Shown: positions 1-10,192, counted from the first letter of the stretch. The stretch: 64,000 nt of DNA from Neohoeflea coraliihabitans (GCF_019334345.1 NZ_JAHWQX010000002.1:930001-994000); one strand, 5' to 3'. Notes: a model not told the origin generated them from the sequence alone. Numbers and translations: made by a program.

Positions 1-305
1 AAGCCGAGTTCCGCGATGAGATTTCGCGGTCGCACCACCCAGGGTGAATTGGTCAGGTCGATCTCGCCGCCGCGCATCGGCCCGGCAACGGCCAGAACGA
101 TAGAGCGAGGCTGCAGCGACGTCTTGTCGAGGACGCCCTCCTGGATAGCGGCGTCGATCGACGGATAGTCTTCGGTTCGCAGGACCGGAAATTCCCTGGC
201 CTCGGCATAGGCATCGACCAGGATCGCGAAGCGTGCATGGGTGCCGCCGATATCGCCGATCAGTATGGGATAAGCGATGGCGCTGTCGTCACCTCCCGGT
301 TGCAT
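1..305 (-). CDS. glk: Glucokinase, 5' part only (runs off the window)
   Basis: Glucokinase phosphorylates glucose to glucose-6-phosphate in the cytoplasm with ATP. Only about 101 N-terminal residues are present. They contain the phosphate-binding signature [15 protein letters not shown] near residue 16 and the second ROK/glucokinase block [19 protein letters not shown] near residue 75, both diagnostic of the bacterial glucokinase family. The ATG at 305 is preceded by AAAGGGA at a suitable distance. The mepA gene upstream on the same strand ends 129 bases away. The C-terminal sugar- and ATP-binding lobes lie outside the window. Confidence 0.9.
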   Translation of the reverse strand, partial: MQPGGDDSAIAYPILIGDIGGTHARFAILVDAYAEAREFPVLRTEDYPSIDAAIQEGVLDKTSLQPRSIVLAVAGPMRGGEIDLTNSPWVVRPRNLIAELG

Positions 306-434
306 GGTGATCCATCCCTTTCATGAGTGCATATTGATGCACCAATTCGTCCGAAGTCCTGGTTCCGTCCCTATGCTTTGCAGCGCACGGCCCAAAGAGG
401 GGTGCTGCCGCGATCCCGCCATGCAGACCGCCAC

Positions 435-1457
435 TCACGGTTTCGGCCGCGGCGTGGGAACAGGGATATCGACCGGGGCCGCTCCGCTCTGTTCGCGCAA
501 TTCGGGCGGGTTGGCATAGCCGATCCCGTAGGTCGCGGCAGCCGCCGACGGCGGTGCGCCGGCATCGATGACCCGCGCGCAGGCGCCTGGCAAGTCAGCG
601 AGCCGGATTTCCGGTTTCGGTTTCGGCTTCTGCCCCTTTTTCGGCGGCTCAGCCGGTTTCCACGGCTCGTCGCCAAACCACCAGGCCAACGATTTGCCGC
701 ATCCGTCGCCGTTTCCAATGCCGGCCTGTGGCCGGCAGTTGACCGCATCATCGGGGCAGCGCATGCGAATATGGAAGTGGTAATGATGCCCCCAATAGGG
801 CCGCAGCTTGCCAAGATTGGTGCGGTCTCCCTCCCAGGTGTCGCAAAGCTTCTTCTTGATGCCAGGATGCACGAATATGCGTTGGACTTGCGGATAGCTG
901 GCGGCACGCAGCAACAGACGCGCGTGCGCCGTGGTCCATTTCTCCGGGTCGACGTGGAGCGTCCCCTCCTTCAGCATCGAGACCGCGGAGACGGATTCGC
1001 GCCGTTCCTTGGTGTAGCGCTGCGCCGGCATCGGATTGAGCCAGATATCCGCATCGAGGCCCAATTGGTGCGAAGCGTGTCCAGAGGTCATCGGTCCGCC
1101 GCGCGGCTGGGCAATGTCACCGACAAGCAGGCCCGGCCAGCCATCCTCGGCGGCTGCTTCGCGCGACAGTCTTTCGACCAGGGCAATCATATCAGGATGT
1201 CCCCAGCGACGGTTGCGCGACAAGCGCATGGCCTGCCAGGTGGGTCCGTCGGTGGGAAGCGCGACACCGCCCGCCAGACACCCCTTGGTGTAAAAACCAT
1301 AGGGCTGGGCCGGAAGCGAGGCGGGCAGAGAGGCGGCGCCGAACAGTTGCTTGGCCGGCACAGCGTTGTCGGCTGCGGCGGCGGCCGTCAGGGCGGCGAT
1401 GAGTGTACCGATCAGCGCCAGACGGCCGGCACACTGCAGGATAAAGGTCGAATTCAA
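435..1457 (-). CDS. mepA: Penicillin-insensitive murein endopeptidase MepA
   Basis: A periplasmic zinc endopeptidase (peptidase family M74) that cleaves D-alanyl-meso-DAP cross-links in peptidoglycan. The 340-residue product has a hydrophobic secretion signal (LALIGTLIAALTAAAAA), the metal motif GHASHQLGLDADIW near residue 130 and HHYHFHIRMRCP near residue 220. Cysteines and a proline/lysine-rich tail (KKGQKPKPKPE) follow. I placed the start at a TTG at 1457 because GGAG lies 7 bases upstream; an in-frame TTG at 1481 would add 8 residues but has no clear ribosome site. The start is the uncertain part, not the family. Confidence 0.9.
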   Translation of the reverse strand: MNSTFILQCAGRLALIGTLIAALTAAAAADNAVPAKQLFGAASLPASLPAQPYGFYTKGCLAGGVALPTDGPTWQAMRLSRNRRWGHPDMIALVERLSREAAAEDGWPGLLVGDIAQPRGGPMTSGHASHQLGLDADIWLNPMPAQRYTKERRESVSAVSMLKEGTLHVDPEKWTTAHARLLLRAASYPQVQRIFVHPGIKKKLCDTWEGDRTNLGKLRPYWGHHYHFHIRMRCPDDAVNCRPQAGIGNGDGCGKSLAWWFGDEPWKPAEPPKKGQKPKPKPEIRLADLPGACARVIDAGAPPSAAAATYGIGYANPPELREQSGAAPVDIPVPTPRPKP

Positions 1458-1587
1458 CAGCGAACTCCATGGGGAGGGCAAATCACTTGGACGCAGAATA
1501 GCGCCTGGCGGTCGGCATTGAAACCGCTGCCTCTATGATGAACTCCGCTCTCGGCGCACAAACGCTGTGGCGAGAGCGGGACGTTAT

Positions 1588-3489
1588 CTATCGCGGGACA
1601 GGCGGCGTGACGACCGCGAAGAGACGCAAGGGACTGCCGGCTTCCTTACCTACCGGCTGCAAATAGGCCGGCAGGTCATTCCTTAAAAGACGCGCATACA
1701 GCCCGTCGGGCGCCTCGGCGGCGAGCAAGCCGGTCTCCGGATCGGCGGCGCAGAAGGCGACGAGCGTCACACCGGCAGAACGCAATTGCGCAAGGCTGTC
1801 GCCGGATCCGCTCATTCCTATCCTGAGTTGGGCCAGCATGCCCGCCTGATTGCGGTGGTAGGGCGCGGCGAGAACACGGTGCGGTGAGTAGCGGAGGATC
1901 GACGCACCGAGATTGGATGGCGAGGCAACAACGCCGACAGGCTGGCTGGCAAGCGGCTTCAACGCCGTTTCGCTGCGGCACAAGGCCGGCTTTTCGGCGG
2001 CAGCCGCCTTGTCAATCGGCATCGGGGAGCCGTTCAGTTGCGCAACAGCGAGTTGCACCAGGGTCGCGGCGATGTGCCAGACGATCGGCAGCGAGATCAA
2101 AGCCATCCCCGCAAAGGCAAAGCCAGACGAGAGCCGGCTGGGATCGCGGCGATAGCGCGCCCGCAGCCGCGCCACCTGAGGCGCAAGAACCAGTATTGCC
2201 GGAAGATTGGCAAAGACAGCGCCGCGCAGCTGAACCAATGCGATGGCAAAGGACATCACGATCAACGCCGCGAGAACAGCATCGGCGAAGCCGGCGCGCC
2301 CTTGGACCAAACGCACGCCAAGAACGATGAAGGCCAGCACCGGGACCATGAAGTCGCCGGGCAGCCGCCAGGGATCGCGCGCCAGCAAATCGAATGCCGA
2401 TTGGGCTTCATGGACATGCGACAGCCACAAAGTCTCAAGCAACGGGTCGAGACCAGCCAGCGGATTTCCCAGGCAATGGGGCGCGACCAGTACTGCGGCT
2501 GCCGCCGTTGTTGCGGCGACAGCGGCCAAGCCGGCAGCGCGAACGGGAAGCGATTTCGCCGACAGCGTAGAAGCGACAAGAAACAGCCCGCCCGCGCCGA
2601 TAACGCCAAGACTGTAAAAGCCCGTCGACAGCGAATCGCATGTGACGAAAGCGTAGGCGGTGGGCGGTACCGTCACGAAATAGACCAGCGTCAGCGCAGC
2701 CGCCATCGCCAGCGCGAAAGCTCGGGTGGCCGATCGTGCCGCCGGTCCGGCGATCAACCAGGCCACGGCAACCACAGCGCAGGCGAGCGCGACATGTGGT
2801 GTCGTTTCGGCGCCGATGGCGATTGCCAAAGCCGCGGCGACGCCGGCCAGTCGCCACGCCCTGGCCGGATATCCCGGCTGCACCAGGCAGGCGGCAATGA
2901 TCGCGTACAGCACCAGCTGCACATTGTGATGGTCGATGCCGCCCGGCTGGAAGCGACTGACCATCAGTGTGAACAACAACCCGGCGAGAAGCGCCAGCAC
3001 GACCGTTGTCCGGCGGTTTTCGGGCGCCGCCACGCCAGCCGCTCCGGCTGCCAGAGCATAAAAGAGCGGCAGGGCGGTGAGCACCGGCCAGACGAACAGC
3101 GCCGCCGCTTCGGCCTGAAGCGGTTCCAGTCCGACCGAGAACAGGGATATGAGCAAGGCGATCGGCAGGTCGACCAGCCGCGACCAGTGCATCAGGGTGC
3201 CGCCTTCCAGCCCGAGTCGATACTGGATGAGGTCGTACCAGCCCTGACCGGCCAGCAAGTCGCGAACCTGAACGAGCCGCATCACATCGTCATTGTCTTG
3301 GCCGACGTAATCCGAGAACGAAAACACTGACAGCAATACGCAGGCGATGACAAAAGCGGTGAAGACGATCCAGACGGGCCGGTGCAGATCGCTCAGCACA
3401 TTGCGAGCGGCGGAAGCATTCGCAGGGTGTGGGGGACGCGACAGAGGGGACGCGGCCGAGGCCGGGGCGACGTCGATTTGATGCGGCAA
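1588..3489 (-). CDS. Polytopic GT-C-like glycosyltransferase (GtrC-like role)
   Basis: A 633-residue membrane protein with roughly a dozen hydrophobic segments. The first outer loop holds an acidic motif (GQDNDDVMRLVQVRDLL, about residue 55) and further on HWSRLVDLP and GGIDHHNVQ. This layout is that of GT-C fold transferases that use polyprenyl-phosphate sugars. The C-terminal 170 residues are a soluble, probably periplasmic domain. The start is a TTG at 3489 with a strong AGGAGG 8 bases upstream; the open frame continues further but would overlap the divergent gene. It diverges from a GtrB-like transferase and a GtrA-like protein, suggesting a three-part glycan-decoration system. The sugar and acceptor are unknown. 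Confidence 0.72.
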   Translation of the reverse strand: MPHQIDVAPASAASPLSRPPHPANASAARNVLSDLHRPVWIVFTAFVIACVLLSVFSFSDYVGQDNDDVMRLVQVRDLLAGQGWYDLIQYRLGLEGGTLMHWSRLVDLPIALLISLFSVGLEPLQAEAAALFVWPVLTALPLFYALAAGAAGVAAPENRRTTVVLALLAGLLFTLMVSRFQPGGIDHHNVQLVLYAIIAACLVQPGYPARAWRLAGVAAALAIAIGAETTPHVALACAVVAVAWLIAGPAARSATRAFALAMAAALTLVYFVTVPPTAYAFVTCDSLSTGFYSLGVIGAGGLFLVASTLSAKSLPVRAAGLAAVAATTAAAAVLVAPHCLGNPLAGLDPLLETLWLSHVHEAQSAFDLLARDPWRLPGDFMVPVLAFIVLGVRLVQGRAGFADAVLAALIVMSFAIALVQLRGAVFANLPAILVLAPQVARLRARYRRDPSRLSSGFAFAGMALISLPIVWHIAATLVQLAVAQLNGSPMPIDKAAAAEKPALCRSETALKPLASQPVGVVASPSNLGASILRYSPHRVLAAPYHRNQAGMLAQLRIGMSGSGDSLAQLRSAGVTLVAFCAADPETGLLAAEAPDGLYARLLRNDLPAYLQPVGKEAGSPLRLFAVVTPPVPR

Positions 3490-3624
3490 GGGCGTCTCCC
3501 TCCTGAATGGGGCAGGCCATCTGCGGACTGTCACGGCCAAGGTTTTTCGACGCGCGCAACCTAGCCTTAACCTTCTCAAGAAATAGTAAAACCCATTCAC
3601 GGCACGGGCCGTTGTTGGGAGCGC

Positions 3625-4680
3625 ATGATGAAAGACGGTTTGCTGGACGGACTGGAGATTGCGGTTCTGATCCCCTGCTACAACGAGGCCGAAACGATCA
3701 CGGCGGTGGTTGCAGGATTTCGCACAGCTCTGCCAGGGGCGCGGATCCATGTCTACGACAACAATTCCGATGACCAGACGGCACTGCGGGCCGCGCTTGC
3801 CGGAGCCTTCGTGACGCGCGAAACGCGCCAGGGAAAGGGCCATGTCGTGCGCCGCATGTTTGCCGACATAGAGGCGGACATTTATCTGATGGCCGACGGC
3901 GACGGCACCTACGCACCGGAAGACGGGGCCGACCTGATCCGCACGCTGCTGACCGAAGGCAGCGATATGGTTGTGGGAACGCGCCGCGATGTGACGCGCG
4001 ATGCCGGACGGCGCGGCCATGCTTTGGGCAACGCCTTGTTCAACCGCCTTTACCGTGCGATCTTCGGCAAGGATTTCTCTGACATCTTTTCCGGCTACCG
4101 TGCCTTCAGCCGTCGGTTCGTGAAGAGCTTTCCCGCGATCTCCAACGGCTTCGAGATCGAGACCGAGATGAGCGTGCACGCTTCATCATTGCGGCTGCCC
4201 GTCTCCGAGCTGGAGCTCGATTACGGTCGCCGCCCGGAAGGCTCGTCATCCAAGCTGTCGACATGGCGCGATGGCGGCAAGATTCTCTGGATGCTCAGCA
4301 TGCTGATGAAGGAAACGCGTCCTTTTGCCTTTTTCAGCGCGATCAGCCTGGCAATGTCGGCCCTGTCGATCGTGCTGATGGTCCCGGTGGTGAGTGAATA
4401 TTTCGCGACCGGCCTGGTGCCGAAACTGCCGACCTGGATGCTGGCAATCGGTCTGATGTTAATGGCCCTTGTGGTCCTCGCCGCCGGAATTATTCTCGAT
4501 TCGGTGGCGCGTGGCCGCGTCGAGCAAAAGCGGATGGTCTATCTGGCCCTGCCAGCTTTGGGCGGGCAACGACAGCGCGCGCGCGACAACGCCCGTCTGC
4601 CTGCGTCTTTCCACGGCCCCGCGGACGAAAAAGCGGATGCTGAAGACGACGGTCGGGCGAAACCGATCCGCGCTGCCTGA
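3625..4680 (+). CDS. Family 2 glycosyltransferase, GtrB/DPM1-like
   Basis: Likely transfers a sugar from a nucleotide donor to polyprenyl phosphate on the cytoplasmic face. The N-terminal half is a GT-A domain: VLIPCYNEAETI (residue 14), VYDNNSDDQT (43), the acidic ADGDGTY (about 90), and the acceptor-side FSGYRAFSRRFVKSFP. Two hydrophobic segments follow (about residues 233-260 and 275-300), as in bactoprenyl glucosyltransferases, and a hydrophilic tail ends the 351-residue protein. A GGGAG site precedes ATG 3625. It diverges from the GT-C-like protein and lies upstream of the GtrA-like gene. Confidence 0.88.
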   Translation: MMKDGLLDGLEIAVLIPCYNEAETITAVVAGFRTALPGARIHVYDNNSDDQTALRAALAGAFVTRETRQGKGHVVRRMFADIEADIYLMADGDGTYAPEDGADLIRTLLTEGSDMVVGTRRDVTRDAGRRGHALGNALFNRLYRAIFGKDFSDIFSGYRAFSRRFVKSFPAISNGFEIETEMSVHASSLRLPVSELELDYGRRPEGSSSKLSTWRDGGKILWMLSMLMKETRPFAFFSAISLAMSALSIVLMVPVVSEYFATGLVPKLPTWMLAIGLMLMALVVLAAGIILDSVARGRVEQKRMVYLALPALGGQRQRARDNARLPASFHGPADEKADAEDDGRAKPIRAA

Positions 4681-5021
4681 TCCTCCGCAGCCACAGGATG
4701 TTTGAGTATCGTAAACCGCGAAACCACCAGCCGTATCCGCTTGGTTCTGGAGGCCCTGCTGCCGCCGACGCAGCACTATGTGCGGTCTTTTTTGCAGCCG
4801 GTCTTGGCGTCCATGATGATAGGGGCCTTGATGCTGACAAATCTGATGCTATTTTGCCCCCGCGCCTGCAGCCCCTTCTGCGGGTGTGAAGCGGGCCCGT
4901 CACCTCGATCCCGCCGCAGAAACGCGGGATTTGTGTGATGAAGCAATGGCGAGCCGAAACTGACCGGTGCGCGCCGCCACGGCCATTGCAGAACGCGGTC
5001 GATCCGAAAAGGACTGCCGAA
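4681..5021. other. Intergenic stretch between gtrB-like and gtrA-like genes
   Basis: No convincing gene. A TTG-initiated frame (4702-4938) encodes a 78-residue peptide with one hydrophobic run, and its stop overlaps an upstream in-frame start of the gtrA-like frame. The translated sequence is Arg/Pro-rich with scattered cysteines and resembles no family I know. Nothing else is seen here. Confidence 0.4.
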
Positions 5022-5531
5022 ATGGGACAGCATGAGCTGACGGCAGACCGGGGCGAGAACGTTCAAGGTTCCACAGAGCAGAAAGGCCGCATGAAAAAGC
5101 TCTTCTTCTTCAGCGTCGCCGGCAGTATCGGATTTATCGTCGATGTCGCCGTGCTGCACTTCGTGTTGCGCTACACCTCGTTCGGCCCCTATTTCGGCCG
5201 CGCGCTGGCCATCGCCGCGGCGAATGCCTGCACCTGGTATTTCAACCGGCGCTTCACTTTTGATGCCTCGGGACGCTCACTGGCTGCCGAGGGCGCGCGT
5301 TATGGCAGCGTCGGAGTCACTTCCGCGGGGATCAATTTCGGCAGCTATTCGCTGATGTTGCTGGCCATCCCGACGATCTCACCCTACATCGCGCTTATTC
5401 TCGCCTCGTCCTCGGCAATGGCCTTTTCGTATATGGGCTATTCTCGTTTCGTTTTCGCCAGTGTGTCGGCCGAATCGGATCGATCCGCGGCCTATCGGGC
5501 CTTGCGCCGCCGCGCCGATCCGGGAGAGTAA
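5022..5531 (+). CDS. GtrA family membrane protein
   Basis: GtrA-type proteins are small four-helix membrane proteins thought to flip polyprenyl-phosphate-linked sugars. The core from residue 24 (MKKLFFFSVAGSIGFIVDV) has four hydrophobic helices and the family signature NACTWYFNRRFTFD, ending in MGYSRFVFA. I chose the ATG at 5022 because AAAAGGA lies 8 bases upstream, giving 169 residues. The ATG at 5091 would give the usual 146-residue GtrA length, and a GTG/ATG at 4935/4938 is also open. The gtrB-like gene upstream supports a shared role. Confidence 0.85.
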   Translation: MGQHELTADRGENVQGSTEQKGRMKKLFFFSVAGSIGFIVDVAVLHFVLRYTSFGPYFGRALAIAAANACTWYFNRRFTFDASGRSLAAEGARYGSVGVTSAGINFGSYSLMLLAIPTISPYIALILASSSAMAFSYMGYSRFVFASVSAESDRSAAYRALRRRADPGE

Positions 5532-5593
5532 CGCCGCCGCGCGCGCCTGCCTGGATTATCTCCTTTCCAGGATCCCGGTCACGGCTGTTCCAA

Positions 5594-6976
5594 TCATTCG
5601 GGGTTGGCGCGGGCGCGAATCTCCGACAGCTTCCAATCTGCAAGCAAGGCGCCGTTCTCCCAGACCGGGCGCAGCAGGTTCTGGCGCTCGCCGATTTCCT
5701 TCAAGGGGACGGCTCGCAGCATGTCGCCGTCACGGACAACGGCCTGCCGATAGCGCTTCGAAGCCTTGCCGGGATCGGTCTTCGGGTTCTTGTTGATGCC
5801 GTGCCAGGCACCAGCCGCATCCTGTCTGGCGTTGGCCTTCATTGCAAAGCGCAGCGTATCGCGGTTGACCTTCTGCAGCAGCCCGGCGCCCATGCCGAAG
5901 GCGATGTTTTCCGCTGACCAACCCTGATCCTCAAGACGACCGAGGATAATGCGGATCGCTTCCGGCGTGACGCCGTCGCCCTGAATGACCCGCACGGCTG
6001 GATTGAGAACCCGGTATCCCTTGCTGTTGACCGTCGATCCGAAGATCTCGCCGAGCATTTCAACGGTATCGATCGGGACGCGCGTCGCATCCCCGGAATC
6101 CGGGCGCACGACAAGTGTGCCGCCCGAGGCCTCGACTTCAGCTTTCAGTTCTTCGCCCCAGATCGTCTTGACCGCCCGGTAAAGATCGTAGGAATCCGAC
6201 ACGACGGCGACCATTTTGCCGGGCGCTGCGAACTGCGCCAACATGTTGCGGTAGGCGTCGGTTTCGCGGTCTTCGCCCCAGCTTGTCATCGTCGAGTGCT
6301 CGGCCGCGGGTATGGAGAAGCCGGCCATCTCCTCGTGATAGTAGCGGCGCGCGTAGACCAGGGCTGCAACGGTGTCCGTGCCAAGAAAATTGACCAGATG
6401 GGCAACGCCTCCTATTCCGGCCTGTTCGGCACTGGTGGTGCCGCGGGCACCGAAATCATGCAGGCGGAAGGGCAGGATGCCGGCGGGGTCGTCGCAGGTG
6501 CGCTGCAACGAGCCGGCAATGATCTTGCGCACGCCATGCGAGACGGTGGCAACGGTCGAGGGATACCATACGGCCCGCAGCAAGGCGGTCTCGATGAAGG
6601 TCGGCAACCAGAAGAAATCGGGATCGGTGTTGCGCACCTGCACCAACGGTGTGCCGACGGGCGCCAGCGTGCCTTCGGGTAATGCTTCGATCAGCAGCGG
6701 CAGGCGGCCATCATGGCGTGTAACCAGCAACTCCCAACCTTGACGATGGAACGGCAGGCCGTGGGCCCGTATCATCTCTTCCGCTTCATCGACATCGGCC
6801 ATGGTGACCGGACGGGACAGATACTCCTTGAGAAACATCTGCAATCCGAAGAAGAGCACCTGTTCATGGGCGCCGCCGCGCCGCGCCTCGATATAGGCCG
6901 AAATTGCCGCGGTTTCCGGCGGATACTGGGCGAAATGCGAGTATTTGTAGCTGTCGGAATTGAGAATCAGGTTCAT
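5594..6976 (-). CDS. nadV: Nicotinamide phosphoribosyltransferase (NadV/NAMPT type)
   Basis: Converts nicotinamide and PRPP to NMN for NAD salvage. The 460-residue length and the N-terminal NLILNSDSYKYSHFAQYP match the NAMPT branch rather than ordinary nicotinate phosphoribosyltransferase (PncB). Visible active-site blocks are FGARG (near 165), the catalytic histidine in PAAEHSTMTSWG (near 227), RPDSGD (near 290), QGDGVT (near 330) and a GMGAGLLQ phosphate loop (near 360). It stands alone between convergent gtrA and the pheT operon. No NadR or NudF partner is nearby in the window. Confidence 0.93.
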   Translation of the reverse strand: MNLILNSDSYKYSHFAQYPPETAAISAYIEARRGGAHEQVLFFGLQMFLKEYLSRPVTMADVDEAEEMIRAHGLPFHRQGWELLVTRHDGRLPLLIEALPEGTLAPVGTPLVQVRNTDPDFFWLPTFIETALLRAVWYPSTVATVSHGVRKIIAGSLQRTCDDPAGILPFRLHDFGARGTTSAEQAGIGGVAHLVNFLGTDTVAALVYARRYYHEEMAGFSIPAAEHSTMTSWGEDRETDAYRNMLAQFAAPGKMVAVVSDSYDLYRAVKTIWGEELKAEVEASGGTLVVRPDSGDATRVPIDTVEMLGEIFGSTVNSKGYRVLNPAVRVIQGDGVTPEAIRIILGRLEDQGWSAENIAFGMGAGLLQKVNRDTLRFAMKANARQDAAGAWHGINKNPKTDPGKASKRYRQAVVRDGDMLRAVPLKEIGERQNLLRPVWENGALLADWKLSEIRARANPE

Positions 6977-7080
6977 TGCGGCTCACCGGCTTGGACGATT
7001 GCCGGTTTATAGCGCAGCTTGCCCGCCAACTGCCACCGGAGAGTGAAGCGGCGATGCATCCCGCCGCCTCATCTTGACTG

Positions 7081-9564
7081 TCAGTTCCGCAAGGTCCCGC
7101 CGGTCGCCTTCTCGACACTGCCGACTATGGCAGCCGAGATGCGGTCAAGATCCTCGTCGGTCAGCGTCCTGTCGCGCGGCTGCAGCGTCACCTCGATGGC
7201 CACCGACTTGCGACCCGTCCCGAGGCTCTCGCCTTCGAAAATATCGAACACCTTGACGTCGGATACCATCTGCTTGTCGGCCCCGGCGGCGGCACGGACA
7301 ATGTCTCCAGCCGCGGTTTCGGTGCCGACGACAAAGGCGAAATCGCGGCGCACGGCCTGGAAAGGCGACAGGGAGAGCACCGGCTTGGTGCGGGTCGCCT
7401 TGCGGCGCGGCTCGGGAATGGCGTCTATGAAAATCTCGAAGCCGCAGAGGGGTCCGGTGACATCAAGCGCTTCGAGCGCGGCGGGATGGAATTCCCCGAA
7501 GTAGCCGAGCACAGCCTTTGGACCGAGCTTGATGGCTCCGGATCGGCCCGGATGATACCAATCGGGAGCATCGCGCGTGACCTGCAATCTGCCAACCGGC
7601 GCACCGCAAGCCTCGAGGGCGGCGAAAGCATCAGCCTTGGCGTCGAAGACACCGACGGTTTCGCCGGGGGCGTTCCAATCTCGTCCGGAACCGGTCAGGG
7701 TCGCGGTGCCGCGGCGAATGCCGCCGGCGACCCGCCGCTGCCCGTCCGCATTATCGCTTTCATAGGTCCCCGCCACCTCGAACATGGCCACGTCGCCGAA
7801 CCCGCGGTCGGCATTGCGACCGGCGGCAGCGAGCAGGCCTGGCAGCAGCGAGGGGCGCATATCCGACATGTCAGCCGAGATCGGATTGGACAAAGCGAGC
7901 GCCGGCTTGCCGCCACCGAAGGCCTTGGCATGCGCGTGGGGAATGAAGGACCAGGTCACTGCTTCTGCCATGCCACGCGCGGCGAGCGCCCGGCGTGCCA
8001 GACGCGAACGGATCTGCAATGTCGTGAGGATGCGCGTGCCTACGGATCCCTGACTGGGCAGGGGTACAGGAGCGATCTCGTTGACGCCGTGAATGCGCAT
8101 GACTTCCTCGACCAGATCAGCCTTGCCTTCCACGTCGGGACGCCAGGACGGGACGATAAAGCGAACGCTCTCGGAGGCGGCCGCATCCGTACTATTGGCG
8201 TTGTCGGTTGTCCTGGGCGCAAATCCGAGACGCCCGAGAATGGCGATGCTGGCCTCGCGCCCAACGTCGAGCCCGGTCAGACGCCGGGTTTCAGCAAGGG
8301 GAAAATCAACCTCGCGGAAATGGTGACCGGTGCTGCCTACGATGGTGCCGTCGGTAGCGGTCGGTGTGCCGAGAACGACCTGCGCCTTTGTCGGACTGCC
8401 ACCACATAATTCGGTGACAAGGTGGGTCGCCAGATCGAGGCCGGGCACCATGAATTCCGGATCTACGCCGCGCTCGAAGCGGTAGCGGGCGTCGGTGATG
8501 ATGCCGAGATCGCGGCCGCTGCGCGCAACATTCATCGGATCCCACAGTGCCGATTCGATCAGCACGTCCGTGGTGGTCTCGTCGCAGCCGGTATGGGCGC
8601 CGCCAATGATGCCGGCAATCGATTCAACGCCGCGATCATCGGCAATGACACAGTTGTCGGGGCCGAGTTGGTAGTCCCGGCCGTCGAGCGCCAGAAGTTC
8701 TTCGCCCTCGAGAGCACGCCGGACAACGAGGTTGCCTTCAACCTTCCTCGCATCGAAGACATGCAGCGGGCGGCCGCGGTCGAAAGTGACATAGTTGGTA
8801 ATATCGACAAGCGCATTGATCGGTCGCATGCCGATGGCCATCAGACGTTGCTGCATCCAGGCCGGCGAAGGACCGTTCCTGACGTCGCGCACCAGCCGCA
8901 GGGCAAATCCGGGGCACAGCTCCGGCGCCTCGAGACGCACGTCGACCGGGCAGTCGCCCTCGTCGCTGACCGCTTCGACCGCGCCGCTCTTGAGGCGGCC
9001 CAGGCCGGCGGCGGCCAGATCGCGGGCGATACCGGAGACACCGGTGCAATCGGGGCGGTTAGGGGTCAGGCCGATCTCGATTACCGGATCGTCGAGCCCC
9101 GCATAGGCGGCAAAGGACGTGCCGACCGGGGCATCATCGGGCAGGTCGATGATGCCTTCGTGATTGTCGGACATCTGCAGCTCGCGCTCCGAGCACATCA
9201 TGCCGAAGCTTTCGACACCCCGGATCGACGCCGCGCCGAGGGTGATGTCGATACCCGGCACATAGGTGCCCGGTGCGGCAAAGGCCCCGATCAGACCTGT
9301 GCGCGCATTCGGAGCGCCGCAGACGACCTGAACCGGCGCACCGTTGTTACAGTCCGGTCCGGCATCGACCTTCAGGATCTGCAGCTTGTCCGCATCGGGA
9401 TGCGGTTCTGCCGAGACGACCCGGGCAATGGTGAAGGGCCGGAACGCTGCCTTGTCATCGACCGCCTCAACCTCGAGGCCGATCATCGTCAAAGTCTCGA
9501 CGATGCGGTTGAGCGTGGCATCGGTCTCAAGGTGGTCCTTAAGCCAGGAGAGGGTGAATTTCAT
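7081..9564 (-). CDS. pheT: Phenylalanine-tRNA ligase beta subunit
   Basis: Beta chain of the (alpha-beta)2 enzyme that charges tRNA-Phe. The 827 residues show the expected domains: N-terminal [11 protein letters not shown], an EMAP/OB-type tRNA-binding domain at about 40-150 ([15 protein letters not shown]), the B3/B4 editing domain (about 210-390), B5 (about 400-480), and a C-terminal ferredoxin-fold anticodon-binding domain at about 735-827 ([10 protein letters not shown]-type sequence, here [12 protein letters not shown]). It is separated from pheS by a DUF421 gene on the same strand. Start ATG 9564 is where the family begins. Confidence 0.97.
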   Translation of the reverse strand: MKFTLSWLKDHLETDATLNRIVETLTMIGLEVEAVDDKAAFRPFTIARVVSAEPHPDADKLQILKVDAGPDCNNGAPVQVVCGAPNARTGLIGAFAAPGTYVPGIDITLGAASIRGVESFGMMCSERELQMSDNHEGIIDLPDDAPVGTSFAAYAGLDDPVIEIGLTPNRPDCTGVSGIARDLAAAGLGRLKSGAVEAVSDEGDCPVDVRLEAPELCPGFALRLVRDVRNGPSPAWMQQRLMAIGMRPINALVDITNYVTFDRGRPLHVFDARKVEGNLVVRRALEGEELLALDGRDYQLGPDNCVIADDRGVESIAGIIGGAHTGCDETTTDVLIESALWDPMNVARSGRDLGIITDARYRFERGVDPEFMVPGLDLATHLVTELCGGSPTKAQVVLGTPTATDGTIVGSTGHHFREVDFPLAETRRLTGLDVGREASIAILGRLGFAPRTTDNANSTDAAASESVRFIVPSWRPDVEGKADLVEEVMRIHGVNEIAPVPLPSQGSVGTRILTTLQIRSRLARRALAARGMAEAVTWSFIPHAHAKAFGGGKPALALSNPISADMSDMRPSLLPGLLAAAGRNADRGFGDVAMFEVAGTYESDNADGQRRVAGGIRRGTATLTGSGRDWNAPGETVGVFDAKADAFAALEACGAPVGRLQVTRDAPDWYHPGRSGAIKLGPKAVLGYFGEFHPAALEALDVTGPLCGFEIFIDAIPEPRRKATRTKPVLSLSPFQAVRRDFAFVVGTETAAGDIVRAAAGADKQMVSDVKVFDIFEGESLGTGRKSVAIEVTLQPRDRTLTDEDLDRISAAIVGSVEKATGGTLRN

Positions 9565-9623
9565 CGGTCGGTTCCAGTTGTCTTGAACTTAATGCGAACG
9601 GCGGGTGCAAAAGCGCTTGCGAT

Positions 9624-10151
9624 TCATTCGGGCCGGGACGGCGGCTTTATCCTTGATACGGCCAGCGCTCCGGTTTGCCGGTCTCCAAGATCGGTGAGGA
9701 GAGAAAAATCACCATCCGTCTCGAGTACGATCGCCTTGACTTTCTTCAGGTCGCTGACGCCGTGGCTGCGCATGATGTAATGCAATTCCTTTTCGGCAAT
9801 GCGCTCAGCTTTCAGATTGGCTTCCAGTGGCTTGCCTTCGTAAAGCAGCAAGGTCGGTTCGGATTTCACGATGGTCTGGAAAAACGAAGAACGCGAGACG
9901 AGGAAGCTGGTCAGTGCAGCGAGACCGAGCAGGACACACAAGGACACGAGACCCTCGGCGACGGTGACCGTATCCGAGACGATCATACTGGCGAGCAGAG
10001 AGCCGACCGTGAAGGTGATCACCATGTCAAAGGCGTTCAACTTGGCGAGCAGGCGTTTGCCGCCGATGCGGATCATGAAAACCAGGCCAACGAAACCAAT
10101 CGTTGCCTTGGCGGCGATCTCCGCCAGCGAAGTCCAATCCTCAAACCACAT
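9624..10151 (-). CDS. DUF421 (YetF-like) membrane protein
   Basis: A 175-residue protein with three N-terminal hydrophobic helices (about residues 15-85, including FMIRIGGKRLLAKLNAFDMV, the family core) and a soluble C-terminal domain (PTLLLYEGKPLEANLKAERI). It matches the DUF421/YetF family, whose biochemical role is not established; in Bacillus related proteins influence spore germination. AAAGGAG sits 6 bases before ATG 10151. The gene lies between pheS and pheT, all on the minus strand, so it is probably co-transcribed with them. Confidence 0.87.
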   Translation of the reverse strand: MWFEDWTSLAEIAAKATIGFVGLVFMIRIGGKRLLAKLNAFDMVITFTVGSLLASMIVSDTVTVAEGLVSLCVLLGLAALTSFLVSRSSFFQTIVKSEPTLLLYEGKPLEANLKAERIAEKELHYIMRSHGVSDLKKVKAIVLETDGDFSLLTDLGDRQTGALAVSRIKPPSRPE

Positions 10152-10192
10152 GTGTCGCTCCTTTCATGCCGCCCGAACCATTCGCCAGACGA

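Noticed and set aside
3490-4179. Upstream extension of the 633-aa GT-C-like frame to 863 aa
   Set aside because: The added part lies antisense to the well-supported GT2 gene and has no membrane or family features; a TTG with perfect AGGAGG at 3489 explains the real start.
4702-4938. 78-aa frame between the gtrB-like and gtrA-like genes
   Set aside because: No clear ribosome site or family; sequence looks like translated intergenic DNA.
7486-9780. Long plus-strand frames (307 and 452 aa) across pheT
   Set aside because: Antisense to an unmistakable pheT and without conserved motifs.
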